From Auricularia sp. M13 (Eukaryota; Basidiomycota; Agaricomycetes; Auriculariales; Auriculariaceae): a DNA stretch of 64,000 nt. Positions 32,491 to 45,028 of this stretch are shown here, piece after piece. The notes under the pieces are model-generated. The model searched no databases and was not told the origin of the DNA. It saw only the letters and a program-made list of their open reading frames with translations. The position numbers and the translations under genes were made by a program. How positions within the stretch are numbered: the stretch's first letter is position 1; every line of letters begins with the position of its first letter. The stretch spans positions 3,596,001 to 3,660,000 of the forward strand of contig CM073201.1 in the NCBI GenBank assembly GCA_037042915.1, written 5' to 3'.

Positions 32491-35400
32491 TCACGCCCCG
32501 CCCGAGCCCGAAGGCGCCGGCGGCGGCGGCATATCGACCTGCATAGTGTCGTCTCCCAAGTATGACTTTGAGAAGCACAAACCAAAAGTCAGCACATGGC
32601 GCTCCAAGCGGGGAGTAGGTGATGGTACATACGATAGACATATCCCCGGGGAAGTTTTCGAACGTATACGACTGCGTCGCAGCCGACGACGGCGCAGGGG
32701 CGGGTGCCGGTTGCTGCGGCCTACATACACACGCTACGCATTAGCACTGGCACGCGCCGATTAAGAAGAAGGAGGACGCACGCAGGACGCTGCGGACACT
32801 TGGCCTTGTGCCCGTTCGGCCCGAACCAGCGGTGCGCGGCGTACATGTGGTTGCTGAGCTTGACCCAGTTCGAGCACATGTTGCACAGCACCGTCCCGTC
32901 GCCGATCTCGCGCACGTCCGGGTCCATCTTGAGCTCGGCGATGCGCGTTTGGATCGTCTGCCGCAGAATGTCGGACGCCAGCGCTTCCTTCATCTCTGCA
33001 CAACACGTCAGCCAGACTGCGCGCGCGAAAGAAAGGGCAGGATAGTGCGTACCCTGCGTCATGACCCGTCCAGGTCCAGGCGCAGCGCCCGAGATGTCCT
33101 CGCGGCGGAACGGCAGCGCGCTCATATCGTATGTAGTACTCGAGCCTGCCACGCCCGAGCCCGACGCAGTCCGGTGCCCGCGCGACGATGACCGATTTCC
33201 ATTATCGCTGCCTTCTCCCTCTGACGCCGCCTGGGGCTACGAGAACAATCAGCAACGCCGACAACAGCTGCAGAAGCAAGTAAACGCACCTTATGTCTGC
33301 ACCTATTTTCCGAATGATGCTCCCAACGGTCGATGGCGAGCCACTTGCCGCAATAATGGCACTGCAGCCGCTCGCCCTCGACGTTGCGCACTGCAGGGTT
33401 CTCCAGCAGCCGACGGCGCAGGAGCTGGTAGTCGACCGACGATGTCGCGTCCGCCGCCCGCGACGCTGCGGTGCTGGGCGTCCCCGTCGACGGCGTAGAC
33501 GACGCAGCAGCAGCAGCAGGAGCCTGCGACGACCCAGATGGCGCGTCCGCGAGAACAGCGGCAGGAGTAATAGCAGCAACGGCAGCGGGCGCTGCAGGAG
33601 GCGCCAGGTTGACAGCAGGCGCGACGGCGGCCGGCGCGGTCTCGGCGACCATCGAAGCGTCAGGCACCACCTCGGGCGCGGCTACGACGCGAGCAGGTTC
33701 TGCAGGTACGGCGCCTGAACCAGACGGAGCGCCGGCAGCGCCGAACGTCAAGCGAATTTTGTTGGACGACGCCTTGTTCGCGTGCTTCGCGCTCGCCGTC
33801 GCCGCTGCCGGGGTCGCCGTGCTCACGACAGGCGACTTGCTTGACGATCCTGCCGCGGACGTCGTCGCCACGGGCGACTTGCTCGATGACGGGGCACCAG
33901 ATGGCTTTGCCGCGTTCGATGCGCTGAAGAAGACATCAGCCTCCCCACGTCCTTCAGCGCAGACTCTATATGTACGAACCGTCGAATCTGCTTCTCCTTG
34001 CCCTTTGCAACGGACGGCAGGGCGGCATGCTAGAACCATCTGTCAGCGTGAACACACACGATGAAGGCGACAAAAACACACATGGAGCGAGAACGTGCCA
34101 TCATCCTCGTCCACCTCGCTCAACGAGCTCTCGGAGCTGACCTCCATCGGGTCCACAGTCTGGAACTGCAGCGACGACCTGGCCCGCTTCTGCTCGACGC
34201 GTCAGCAAAGTGCTCGAGCACTCAAAGGCAGACGCACCAGCCGCGAGCACCGCTGGTCCACATGGACCTTCCAGTTCTCCTGCACGAGCCACTTGCCACA
34301 ATGGTTGCACTGCACATAGTCGCCGTCGAACTGGCGGATGTTGGGGTCATGCTTCAGCTCAGGCGGGATGTAAAAGTCCTCCTGAGTCGGCTTCTTCTTC
34401 TTGGGCGGCTGCGCCTGCTGCTCCCTGCAAACGCCCGGCCCGGCGTCAGCAACGGAACGCAGCAAAAGAAAGCAGCACGCACTTCTTCAACAACTCCTGA
34501 CACCGCGCCTTATGCCCCATCCGCCCGTCCCACTTATGCGCAGCATACATCGCCTCGCCCAGCTTGACCCACGCCCCGCACGCAGCGCACTGCACCCCGT
34601 CCGGCCCCAGCGCGCGCACGGCCGGGTCGCGCTGCAGCTCCGCGCGCCGCGCCGCCACCTGCGCCGCGGCCTGCGGCGGCGGCGGCTTCTCCTTCTTCGG
34701 CGGCTTCTCCTTCTTCTGCGCCCCTCCAGACGGCGCAGGCGGCGCAGACATCAGCTCCGCGGGCGAGATCGTCGTCGGCGGCGGCGGTGGTGGGGGTACG
34801 GAGCCCGGCCGCTCCTCCGCCTTGGTCGCCGTCGCGTCGAACACCGGCCCGGGCGTCGATTCCTGCTGTTGCTGCTGCTGTTGGTGGTGTTGGTGGGGAC
34901 GGTCTTCGACCTCGGGCGTCGGCGTCAGCTCGGGCAGCATGGGCGCGTCGTCCAGGTCCATCGGCAGGTCCATCTCCATCGGAAGCGGTAGCGTCTGCGG
35001 AGGCGCTGGCGGCGAGGGCGTGAGCGAGTTGCCGCTGCTCGCGACGCGTGCTTCGGGCTGCGCGGGCGCCTGGAGAGCAATAAATATAAATCAGCACAAC
35101 ATCCATATCACCGACGCAGCAGAAAATGCATCCAAGCCGCTGGGGAAACTTCAAGCCCTCGAGAGATGCAGCCGCAGCGCCAGAGAGAGAAAATGCAAGA
35201 TGAACTCACAGCAGCACCAACCCGACACCTCACACCCACATGCTCCGCCCACCGCGCCCTAAACGTCCACTTGGCGCACATGCCGCACTGCACGCGGTCC
35301 CCGTCGACCTTGCGCACCCGCGGGTCGCCCTCGACGTCCGCTTGCGGCTGCTGCTGCGAAGCCGCGTGTTGGTGTTGCGAAACGGATGGTTGCTGCTGCA

Positions 35401-38400
35401 GCGAAGCCTGCTGCCGCGTCTGCCGCGTCCCCTGCTGCGCGGCCTGCTGCTGTTGTTGTTGTTGTTGCACCTGCGCGGGGAGCGGGCGGCGCGGCGGGAT
35501 GTCGACTTTGGGCGGTACGATCGAGACTCTACATAGACATAGCAGACAACCGCGTGAGCACCCAACGAGACACGCTGAAACCAAAAGAAAAGAACGCACC
35601 GTCTCCCGCCCACCGCCAAATACGCACACTTTCTCTTATGCCCTTTCGGCCCATACCACCGACTAGCCGTATACAAATCCGCACTAAGCTTAAACCACCG
35701 CCCACACCCATGGCACTGCACAGCGTCCACACTGATCGCCCTGACATCAGGATCGGCCTGGAGCTCCAATCGCCGGATGTCGCGCTGGTGCTGCTCCTCG
35801 GCTGTCAAAGCTGCGAGGCGACGGGATAAAGTGGGAAGGGGCATCCGCGCGGAGTCGAGCGGCCGCACGGGGTCCGCGAGCAGGTTGGGTTTGCGCGCGA
35901 AACGTGCGGGGAGGGACGGCCGGTCGTACGCGGAGAGGAGGGTGACGGAGGGCGCGCTGCGCGCGGGGACGAGGCGGGGGAGCGCTTGGTCGGTGTTGGA
36001 AGCGGTGGAGGTGCGGGGCTTCCAGTGCGATGTGGGGCTTGTGGGCCCGTTCTGAGTCGCCGTCGTCCCCTCGACAGCGGCAGCAGCAGTCGCGCCGCCC
36101 GTACTCGTCGCCGCCTCCCCAGCTCCCACACCAGCACCCGCCGCTCCCAGATCCTGCGCAGGCGTCGCAGGCCGCGTGTGCCCGGTCTGCAGCTGGAGCC
36201 CGGTCGCCGCCGCAGGCGTCCCCCCTCCGCCAGCAGCGCTCCGCGGCGAGGCCAAGAAATCCTCCATAAGCAGCCCGTACGCCGCCCCTCCCAATCCCAT
36301 AGACATGGACGGCGAGAGCGGCGGCGGCTTGAGGCCCATCCACTGGTCCTGGTCTTCGTCCTCTGTCGGTGCGCGGCTGGGCGGTGCGGGCGCCGGCTGA
36401 GGGGTGGAGGTGGATGCGGGCGCGGGTTGTTGGAGGGTATCGGCGGCGGTAGCGAGAGAGGTGGTAGATACTGGGATGTCAGCGGCGGGCGGCGCGGCGG
36501 TAGATGTAGGTACGTCGACGGCGCTGGATAGAGAGGTGGAAGGCGCTTCAGCCGCGGAGGTCGAAGGTGCCTCAGCGGCGAGAGAGGTAGAGGCCACGTC
36601 CTCAGCAGTGGGTAGGGCGTCCGAAGTCGGCGCAGGCGCGGATGTCGGCGTGCTGGGCTCAGTACGCGCGCCCGCAGGCGCAGACGGCGACGCCGCCATC
36701 TGCGTCTCCGTCGGCGCGCCGGCCGTAGCTCGCGTCTGCGTCTCGGCAGGCGCGCCGACCGTAGCCTGCGTATCCATCTCCATCTCCATCTCCACGGGCA
36801 CGACGACGACGGTATTCTGCGAGTCCTCCTGCGTCGCGACGAGCTCCTCCTCCACGTCGTCAGCGTCGTTCGTGGGGACCTCCGGCGTCGCCTTGTGCGC
36901 AACCTCCGTCGCTGCGGCGGCGGCGGCATCGTTCGTCGCTGCGGCGGCCGTATCGTTCGTCGCTGGGGCGGCATCGTTCGTCGCTGGGGCGGCATCATTC
37001 GTAGCTGCGGCGGCGGGATCGTTCTCGTTGGTAACCGCAGGCGCGGTCACATCGTCCGTCTTCGCATCCTCCATCCCAGCGAGCAACCGCTCCACCCGCG
37101 GCTCGTCGTCCACATACTCCAGCTGATCCTCCTGCTCTTCTTGAATCTCGGGACTGCCGACTGCATCTTGCTCTTCGTCTGCATCTGCGTCGGCGTCTGC
37201 GTCCGCGTCTGCGTCGAGGGTCAGGTCCATCGTAGCGTCGATATCAACGTCCATCCTGCGCGGTTCGTCAGCGTCAGTAGGTCGAGTGGAAGAAGGGAAG
37301 GAAGGGAGTGCAGACCTTGATTCGTCCTGCACGGCAGAAGGAGCGGGAGCGGGTTGAGATTGAGGTTGGCGCCGGCTGGAGAAGCTGCTGACGTCGATGG
37401 GCTGGATGCTGCGCACATTGGGCGGCTGGATCCTATCCCCAAGCCAGTGGTCAGTCAAGGGAAAAAAAAAAAAAAAAAAAAAAAAGGAAAAACAGCAAGG
37501 CAGACACGCACGTAATCCCCGCCTTCTCCTCAACCCACACCCTCCGTCCCTTCCGCCCGCCCGGAAGGGGACACACCTCCTGCCGCGGCACCACCACATC
37601 CCAATATCCGCCTCCGTATCCATAACCTCCTCCATATCCCCTGGCGCTGCCGCGCAAGAACACCACGCCCTCCTCCTTCGACGCGGCGTTCTGGCTCTGG
37701 CGCAGCTCGCGCGCGGTGACGGTGCGAGGAGGCGAGGAGGCGGCGGCGCTGGACGGCTCGCCGGCGAAGCGCTTGCGCAGGTCGGCCAGGCCGGCGGTGG
37801 TGTGCCGGCCGAACCAGGCGTGCGACTTGCGCATGCGTGGGGGGAGCGGGGGCGGTGGGCTGCACGGCGGGGCGTTAGGACAAAGAGAGAATGCAAGGAT
37901 GCGAGCGTACGTTTTGTCGCTGTCGCTAAAGTCGTACGGCTCGGGGATCTCGTCTTCGTAGTTGTACTTCACTCTGAACAAGCGTCAGAGGATATAGGAA
38001 TAAATTGGGAGGACGGGGGGACGCACGGCAGGCGGGGGTCGGGCAGGCTGGGTTTGCCGGTCGCGCGGGTCTCGTACGTCGAGCGCGTCGCGGGCGGGGC
38101 GCCGGGTGCGGCGGGCTTCTTCGCGGCGGCGGCGTTGGCGGCTTTGTTGCCCGCGCCGGCGCCGTTGGGCCATCGTCCGCCGCCCGAGCCCTTCCTATCG
38201 CCACGCATGAGCGTCAGGTCAAAAAGAAACAAAGCAAAGGCACGCGCACCCTTTACCCTTCTCCTCCACGACGGGCACCGGCACCGGCTCGTCCTCAACG
38301 AGCAACCCCGCAGCTTTCAGCGCAGCAGCCTCCGCGGCGTCCTTGATGCCCTGCTCGACGATGCGCCCGGCGGCCTCTTTGTCGCGTTTATGCACGAGCG

Positions 38401-38860
38401 CGCAGTGGCCCGCCCAGTGCTTGATGCGGAAGCGCACGCCGTCGCCGAGCTTGACCCACTTTTTGCACTCCGTGCAGAACACCCGGTTCGACTCCACCGT
38501 CCGCGCCAGCGGGTCCGCGCCGAGCACCGCGCGCCGCTCCGCCTCGCTCAGCTTGACCGACGCCGGGTTCGTGTAGTCGATGCGCGGCCGCTTGGGCGGG
38601 AGCTCGGCCGCGGAGGGCGAGCCGCTGCGCGCGCGCTTGAGCGAGGTCGTCGGTGTGGGCTGGGGGACGCCGCTGGCTGCGAAGGGGAGCGGGTCGGCGT
38701 CCGCGTCGTTCGTGCGTTCGGCGGCGGGCGCGGGTGCGGGGTCCGCCACGGTTTCTGCTTCAACTTCTACTTCGCCTTCGGCATCGGCGTCGACGTCCGC
38801 GAGCGGCGTCAGCGCCAGGTCGAGGTCCATGCCCATGCCGAGCGCGACGGGCTCTTCCAT
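32491..38860 (-). CDS. Large protein with seven tandem CCHC/CCHH-type zinc fingers of two spacings
   Basis: Starts at 38860 (MEEPVALGMGMDLDLALTPL). Exon 1 ends at 38250 and exon 2 begins at 38194, with intron phases that agree; later joints are seen near 38025, 37910, 37515, 37435, 37310 and onward to the stop at 32491 (MPPPPAPSGSGGA). Seven fingers each follow D-P-x-x-R-x6-7-V-x-C-x2-C-x2-W. Long fingers (C-x2-C-x21-H-x3-C) are near 35760-35625, 34640-34497 and 32945-32795. Short ones (C-x2-C-x11-H-x4-C) are near 35340-35227, 34360-34225 and 33430-33290. The first (38515-38390) is a variant ending in H-x4-H. Between them lie acidic Asp-Ala runs, ATNDA repeats, Ser/Thr/Ala-rich linkers, a Gln run and Lys-rich segments. 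The metal ligands suggest zinc binding, perhaps to DNA, but I do not recognise a named family. It might be annotated as several genes, yet exon ends fit one long gene. Confidence 0.72.
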
Positions 38861-39879
38861 TGTCGTTCGCGAGATTAGACTTTTGGGATCAAAGCAAGCG
38901 CAAGGAAGATGGATGGACGCGGATGACAACGACAGAGCGCGGACCGTCAATTTCTGATCCCGGCATTGTCCCGCTCGCGCGAAAGTCAAAATTTTCCTTC
39001 CTCCCTACACTATGGAATTATAATTCAATATTAATTAGTATTTAGAAATACTCGTTCAACCGCGAAGATATTTGAAACGGACATTGGACGGTGCCCGTCG
39101 TCCGCAAGCCGGATTAATATCCCGAGTCCTCTAGACGATCACAAATACCTCCTGGATACCTCCCTTGCACCAGGTCGGATCAGAAAGGCATCTACTGATT
39201 GTATTCTTTCCAGTAATGCGGCGCAGGAACTGTCCTTCACGCGCACTTTGAAGTCCGAGTCTGCCAGCAATCAGTCTGACACGTTCATTCAGCTTTCACC
39301 TCGCAACAGCTCTCCCACACTCTCCGATTCTCGCGAAAGTAACCCGCTGTTTTAGCAGAGCGGACGCAGTACCCAAAAAAACAAACGCAATGTCTTTCTC
39401 CGAGTCGTTCGCGGAGCAGTGTCACCTCTCTAATCTGTATACGGTACCAATACCATCACGTACGACATCCTACAGACCAGCTTCATGCCCTGTGAAAACT
39501 TGCGGCGCGCGTCTCCCATCTCATTATATCTCATCTCCTCGCGGTTTGATTTTGACTCGGAAATCCATGGATTTGAGCGGCTGGAGAGGAGGGCGACTTG
39601 CGGTCCTTCCGTGTCGCCGAAGATACACTCAGGCTGGCTTGCAAAGCTGAACGGCCGGTTCGGGTGGGCAGCACGACAGCGAGCGGCGAGCGCTTCCCGG
39701 ACTGTGACGCCCTGGGTGTCGCATCTGTTCCAGAGCGTGGCGGTCCATGCGAAGAGTCTGTGCAGCATACGGATGTGCGTGCCAGTGAGCAGGGCTCACC
39801 GAAGTCGTTCTGAATGCGCACGGGATACTGGCCAGTGACCAGTATCGCGAGCGCGAAGCAACGGCCTGTTTGTCGCGTA
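38861..39879. other. Intergenic stretch upstream of the zinc-finger gene and F-box cluster
   Basis: Promoter space. Short open frames near 39390-39840 on both strands have no recognised motif. Confidence 0.45.
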
Positions 39880-40940
39880 CAAAAGAAAAGCAGACCAGAG
39901 GGACTACTCTATGCGCCGTGGCATTGAGTTGCGCTGCGAAATTCCGGAAGTCGACCAAATGCTCGTTTGCAGCGGATTTCCGGGAGCCTGTACTCGAGCC
40001 TCGAGGCGGTCTACTGTATGCCGCGTTCCAGCAATACTGTATGCGCGCGAGAAAGCCGCGTCGCGTCTTCCAGGCACTTTCGGGCATCTTGGCTTCCGGG
40101 ACCGCTACAGTGTGCGTGATGTACAGTATCTCTGAGCGTATTATACCCGGGCGTCTCTGGAGCACCATTCCCGCTCTGGCCGTGGTGTGCGACACTGGAT
40201 TCTGGAACGCCTCCCGGGCGCTTGGCCCAGAGTTGACGGTAAGCAGTACATACTCTATAACATATCAAGAGCATGAAGCACGAATCTGGCTCCACTCTCA
40301 GGGGGCGCTGACGATTCACGACGACGAGTCGCCACCCTGGTTGACCCGCATCAACAGCATTCTGAATCTGGGGCTCTCGGCGCCAATCTTGGAACGCATC
40401 TCCACCCACCATCTGCATCTGGGGGCTCGCCAACCTGCTATGCACAGGGGCCCGCGGTCCCTAAGCCTGCGGAACTGCCGCCTCTCGTGTCTGGCATCGT
40501 CGGCCCTTCGAAGCCTGGTCATACTGGAGATGTTCATCCTGGAGAAATCTTCCCAGTACAAGACTGGCGGTTTTTATCCTGGTTTCAGGCTGGACGACAG
40601 GCAGCAACAGGTGCCTGATCTTTCCACTGGCATCACACTACTTACCGAAGACTTCGCCGCGAGATTCCCGGCTTCGTATTTCGCTCGCTCGCTCACGGGG
40701 AGCTAGGGGTCAGTTATCCCGGCTAGCCGACACTGCAGGAACTGCCGTCCACCGTCACGGTGCTCTGTGGCATTCACTTACTCTCGTCAGCTGCATGATC
40801 ACCGAACCGACGCATTGTTTTTTCCGAGGCGTGACAGAAACCCGACGCGGCGTGGCTTCCGATGCTCTCACGATGTGCTGCAACTTCCAGCCCGAATTTG
40901 GGTGCTCTGGGAACACGGGCTTTGAAATCTAAATCCAGAT
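39880..40940 (+). pseudogene. Decayed F-box/LRR-like gene, third copy of the local family
   Basis: Blocks match the two intact F-box genes downstream. FAADFREPVLE, then YAAFQQYCMRARK, aligns with SAADFLKPVLDIVYSAFQQY. PGRLWSTIPALA aligns with PGRLWSTIPTPVN. LNLGLSAPILERIST aligns with ILELSAPMLQHIS. LRNCRLSCLASSALRSLVI aligns with LNFFPLSCLASCAASSTLRT. Near 40795 CMITEPTH and TMCCNFQPEF align with FMITERTG and VLCCNFMPEHW. The F-box itself (LPDELL) is missing and large parts of the LRR-like region are gone, with frame changes between blocks. It is a gene remnant, not expressed as a full protein. Confidence 0.75.
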
Positions 40941-41312
40941 CTATCGGCAGCTCCATCGTCGGTCTGAGCGGCACCGTCGTCTATGCCAAAGGTTAAGGTA
41001 GCGGAGAGGGCTTGTGCGAGTCGCCAATGCTCGCGGCACTTTCGTCGACTTCGGCGGGCAGCTGAAGTGCACCAAGTCTTTAAAGGAGCAGAGAACGGTT
41101 GAAACATCAATGCCAGCAGCAGCAACACGTCGCGCTGTACGCGAGCGAACGGGTGCCATGAAAGCAGGAGCATTGTCCCGAAGCTGTCGCCGGCATAAGC
41201 GCGTCTCCCAGCTATAAACGACAGAAACAATTGGCAGGAGCAAAATAGCAGTTGAAACCCACGAAAATCAGACTCCGCCGTTCGACCTTGACCCCGAAGC
41301 CGGCCGAACCGC

Positions 41313-43005
41313 ATGGTTACTCTTTCTGATCACTGTGCAAAACTATTGCAGGAGGCGACTTTGGCTGCATGCGCTGAAGTGATGCTCCAGGCGCAGCTGC
41401 CACTGTTGTACGTGTATCGTGGCGGTCGTTCGAAAACCCTTGCCCACTCATTGCGTTTGGTCGTTTTTTTTTGCCAGTTCAGCAGCCGATTTCCTGAAGC
41501 CCGTGCTCGATATTGTGTACTCAGCATTTCAGCAATACGCAAGAGCGCAAACGGCCCTTCAGAGCGCGTCTTCCAGGCTGCCCGATGAGCTCCTTGTCGA
41601 GGTGTTTGGACACCTTGGCGTCTGGAACAGGATTCGCGCCGCAACCGTGTGTCACAGATGGCGCACGGTATCTCTCGACGCCCCGGGACGTCTTTGGAGC
41701 ACGATCCCCACTCCGGTCAATCTGGACGCCTGGACCGCGTTGCTGGATCGCGCGCGCGACACACCCGTCACTCTGGAACGCATTTCGCTCCATAAGCGCA
41801 CTTTTCCCAGAGTTTCGCGCATTCTCAGGAATCATATTCATCACGTCAAAAGTCTACAGCTCTTTCAATCTTCGGAATATGACTACGACTCGTTCAACTC
41901 TTCCTTCTCCGACGAGGACGACGCCGACCTAGCTACCTGCCTCAAGAGCATATTGGAGCTCTCAGCGCCAATGCTGCAGCACATATCTGTCTACGAGGCG
42001 GGGCCTCATGTATATGCTATGCCCATTCTGGCGGCCCCGCGACTGCAATCCGTGAAGCTGAACTTCTTTCCCCTCTCGTGCCTGGCATCATGTGCGGCAT
42101 CGTCGACTCTTCGTACCTTAATCATACATGGTCATGCAGACGCACAGCTCTCGGACTGGCCGTTATTGTCGTCGTTCCCAGCGCTCGACGTGTTGGCCGT
42201 TAGTCTGGTGGACCGCTCGATCTCGCAGCTCGAGAATGGACAGCTTCCCCTCATATTGCCGCAAACCCTGCGCCATTTCCGTCTAGAGCTTCCTCATAGC
42301 ATTTTTCACGCGGTACTCGATGGTGTTATTCCTAGTCTCGGGCGCGTTCCGCTCTGGGAGCTCGGTTTCTCGTCCAGTCCAACCCTGCGTGATGTTCTTC
42401 CCGCCCTCCCCGGTCCTCTCTCACGCGTCGCATTTACTTATGTGTCTTACCTTGTCACGTTCATGATCACCGAGCGCACCGGTGCGCAGCGCATCTTCCG
42501 GACCCTGCGACCCGACCCGACGTGGTTCCAGATGCTGTCTGGCGTCGAGGTGCTATGTTGCAACTTCATGCCCGAGCATTGGTTTGGTATCCCCAGCGCG
42601 CTGTATGACCATTCCCTCGCGTTCTCCGCTCTGCGCGAGCTCACGTTCGACATGTCGAAAGAGCGCAGCGAAAACGAACTAGATCGCGAGCGCGATCTCA
42701 GATGGCCCTATGGGCCATGCCCCCTCCTGCACACTGTGCGGATTCGTGCTTTCGGGTACACCGTCCGGGTGAGACTGCAGTCGGTGCTCTCAGTCCTCGA
42801 GCGCATCCTGGACTCGGACAGCACGCCCCGACGCAAACTCGCTTTGCTCGACTTCGACAACGTTGCTGTTGTGGCGGACCCGGATAATGACGTGCATGCT
42901 GGACTGCAGGAATTTGCGGAGATGGCATGCATGCGGACCGATGGGGAATCGTGGCCGGAGTGCCATCGTCTGTGGAACACATCGTGGGATGATCTATTCG
43001 AGTAA
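41313..43005 (+). CDS. F-box protein (basidiomycete F-box/LRR-like family), copy 1
   Basis: Exon 1 41313-41407 (MVTLSDHCAKLLQEATLAAC) and exon 2 41478-43005, joined by a 70-base intron with GTACGT and TTTGCCAG borders; 540 codons plus stop. Residues 33-50 are a short linker (ADFLKPVLDIVYSAFQQY), and the F-box is at about 62-105 (LPDELLVEVFGHLGVW; AATVCHRWRTVSLDAPGRLW). The rest is a long repetitive region of LRR-like strands (LESLSAPMLQ-type, here ILELSAPMLQHISVYEAG). F-box proteins bind Skp1 and present targets to SCF ubiquitin ligases; the C-terminal part would choose the target. Expanded arrays of such genes are common in mushrooms. It is tandem with copy 2, 336 bases downstream. Confidence 0.88.
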
Positions 43006-43340
43006 CGCGGAGCAGCAACGTCAAGTATCGGGATTCTCGTGCGCGCAAAGATGTTGGATGGATATTCGCCCTCATGTTGACACATCTAGTACTGACCTTC
43101 ATGAACTCAGTGCTTTTGTGTGCCAAAAACCGCGCTCGCACGAAGACGAGCTGTGTACATGACCTTCGCATGGTCGTCGCATAATATCGCTCAGGCATCA
43201 CAAGTCATTGACCAAGTAAAGAGTTTCATTTCGTTGAGGATTTCACGCATCTTTCGGACCTCGCAAAAATTGCTCCAATCCTTTGTTGTTGATGAAGGTT
43301 TGAAACCCCGACTCCGCAACTTGACCTGGCCGTCGCAGGT

Positions 43341-45009
43341 ATGATGTTCATTATTTCGGAGCACTGCGCGACAACACTGCAGGCGGCGGTGCTCGCTGCG
43401 TGCGCTGAAGTGATGCGCTACCTTCAGCAGCCAGAATTGTGTGTGATGCCGTTGCTCGACGATTTTGCACGACAAATCATTGCTTTGCTTTTTTGCTAGA
43501 TCATCTTCTGACGTTCAAGATTTCCGGAAGCCTGTGCTCGACATCGTCTATTCCGCTCTCCAGACTCATGCACGACAGCAAACAGCTTTGCGTTGCGCAG
43601 CTGTCAGGCTGCCTGATGAGCTACTGGTCGACACGTTCGCGCACCTGGACGTCTACGACAGGATTCGTACCGCGACCGTATGTCATAGATGGCGCTCGGT
43701 ATCGCTCAACGCCCCCGGACGTCTTTGGACCACGGTCCCTGCGTTAGCCAATTTGGCTGGCTGGACTGCGCTGCTGGATCGCGCTTGCAACCTGCCTGTG
43801 ACTCTGGAGCGCATCTATATCAACAAACCTACCTTTTACTATGTTTCGTCCATTCTCGGGCAGCATATGGATCACATCAAGAGCTTGGAGCTCGTGCAAC
43901 CAAGCACGCGACTGGACGAGGAAGAAGATCACGAGTGGAAAACTGAGCTTAACGGCCTATTGGAGCTCCCCGCGCCAGAATTAGAACATATCTTCGTTGA
44001 TCATGATGATTGTTGTCACCAGCCTCTGCCCATTCTGGCGGCCCCGAAACTGCGCTCCGTCGTGCTGTACAGGTTCTACCTCTCATGTTTGGCGCCATGT
44101 GCAGCGCTGTCTACTCTTCGTTCCCTGGTCATCGATGTGCCGCAGGATGGAGAGTTTCCTGTAAAGGACTGGACGATATTGTCCTCTTTCCCGGCACTCG
44201 AGGTGCTGGCTGTCAGGCTGGGCAGGTTTTTCTACTTGCAGGGCGCACCGCAGCTCTCCATTACATTGCCACATACCTTGAAACGCTTTCACCTTGACAC
44301 CGACCATGACATTTTCCGCTTGCTCGTCAAATCGCTCATTGGGAGTGTCGGACGCGTCCCCCATTGGAAGATGTGTTTCAGCCGCACCTTCCCGATATTT
44401 CGGAAAGTTCTGCGCCTCTGCCATGGTTATTTCGTATCCGTCGTTCTCTCGTGGTCGCAGTGCATCAGCTTCATGGTCACCAAACGGACCGGAGAGCAGC
44501 GTATTCTCCAGAGTGTCCAACCAGACATAAACTGGTTCAAGATGCTGTCCAATGCGGAGAGACTATGTTTGAACACCCAGACTGAATGGCTGCGTGTTCA
44601 TGCCTCGTTGATCGACCATTCCCTCACATGCGCTGCACTGCAAGAGCTCACGTTGGACGTCTCGGTAGTGGACCCTGACATGGCCATAGCTACCACTACC
44701 CTCGCTCTCGACTGGCCCTACGGCGCATGTCCTGTGCTGCACACCGTGCGCGTGCGCGCGCACTGCTATCCCATCCGCGTTCAGCTACCATCGGTCGTCG
44801 CGGTCCTCTCGCTTCTGGTGGATTCCATCCCCGGGCGTAGACTCTCGCTACTCGAGCTCGACAACGTTGACCTCATTTCGAACGCGGGTGCCGACGCGCT
44901 CTCTCTGCTGCGTACATTTGCCGAGACGGTGATTATGCGGACCGACGGCGACTCCTGGCCGGAGTGCCATGTTATGTGGAACCAACGTTGGCACGCGCTG
45001 CTGGAGTAA
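43341..45009 (+). CDS. F-box protein (basidiomycete F-box/LRR-like family), copy 2
   Basis: Exon 1 43341-43438 (MMFIISEHCATTLQAAVLAA) and exon 2 43500-45009, with a 61-base intron (GTGTGT...TTGCTAG); 535 codons plus stop. The second ATG (43344) is an equal start. The F-box lies at about residues 62-105 (LPDELLVDTFAHLDVY; TATVCHRWRSVSLNAPGRLW), followed by the same LRR-like body as copy 1 (LELPAPELEHIFVDHDDC; PEWHVMW-like end seen as SWPECHVMWNQRWHALLE). The two copies share gene structure and ends (SWPECH...W) but differ at many residues, so the duplication is not recent. A foldback element begins 20 bases past the stop and may supply the 3' end. Confidence 0.88.
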
Positions 45010-45028
45010 CGCATAGACTGAACAACTA

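Noticed and set aside
34195-34215. ACGCGTCAGC in the zinc-finger gene as a hairpin copy outside the element
   Set aside because: The bases on either side do not pair, so it is a chance match to the core only.
37459-37484. A/T homopolymer run as a poly(A) tail of a retroposed copy
   Set aside because: It is the pyrimidine tract of an intron of the zinc-finger gene, followed by a branch-like CTGAC and an acceptor, with no flanking duplication.
35230-37896. Single uninterrupted 888-codon open frame taken as the zinc-finger protein
   Set aside because: It reads through clear introns (donor and acceptor sites before IQPPN, after QDESR and after RKC) and loses the finger at 35340-35227 in the right frame; the spliced model over 32491-38860 keeps all fingers.
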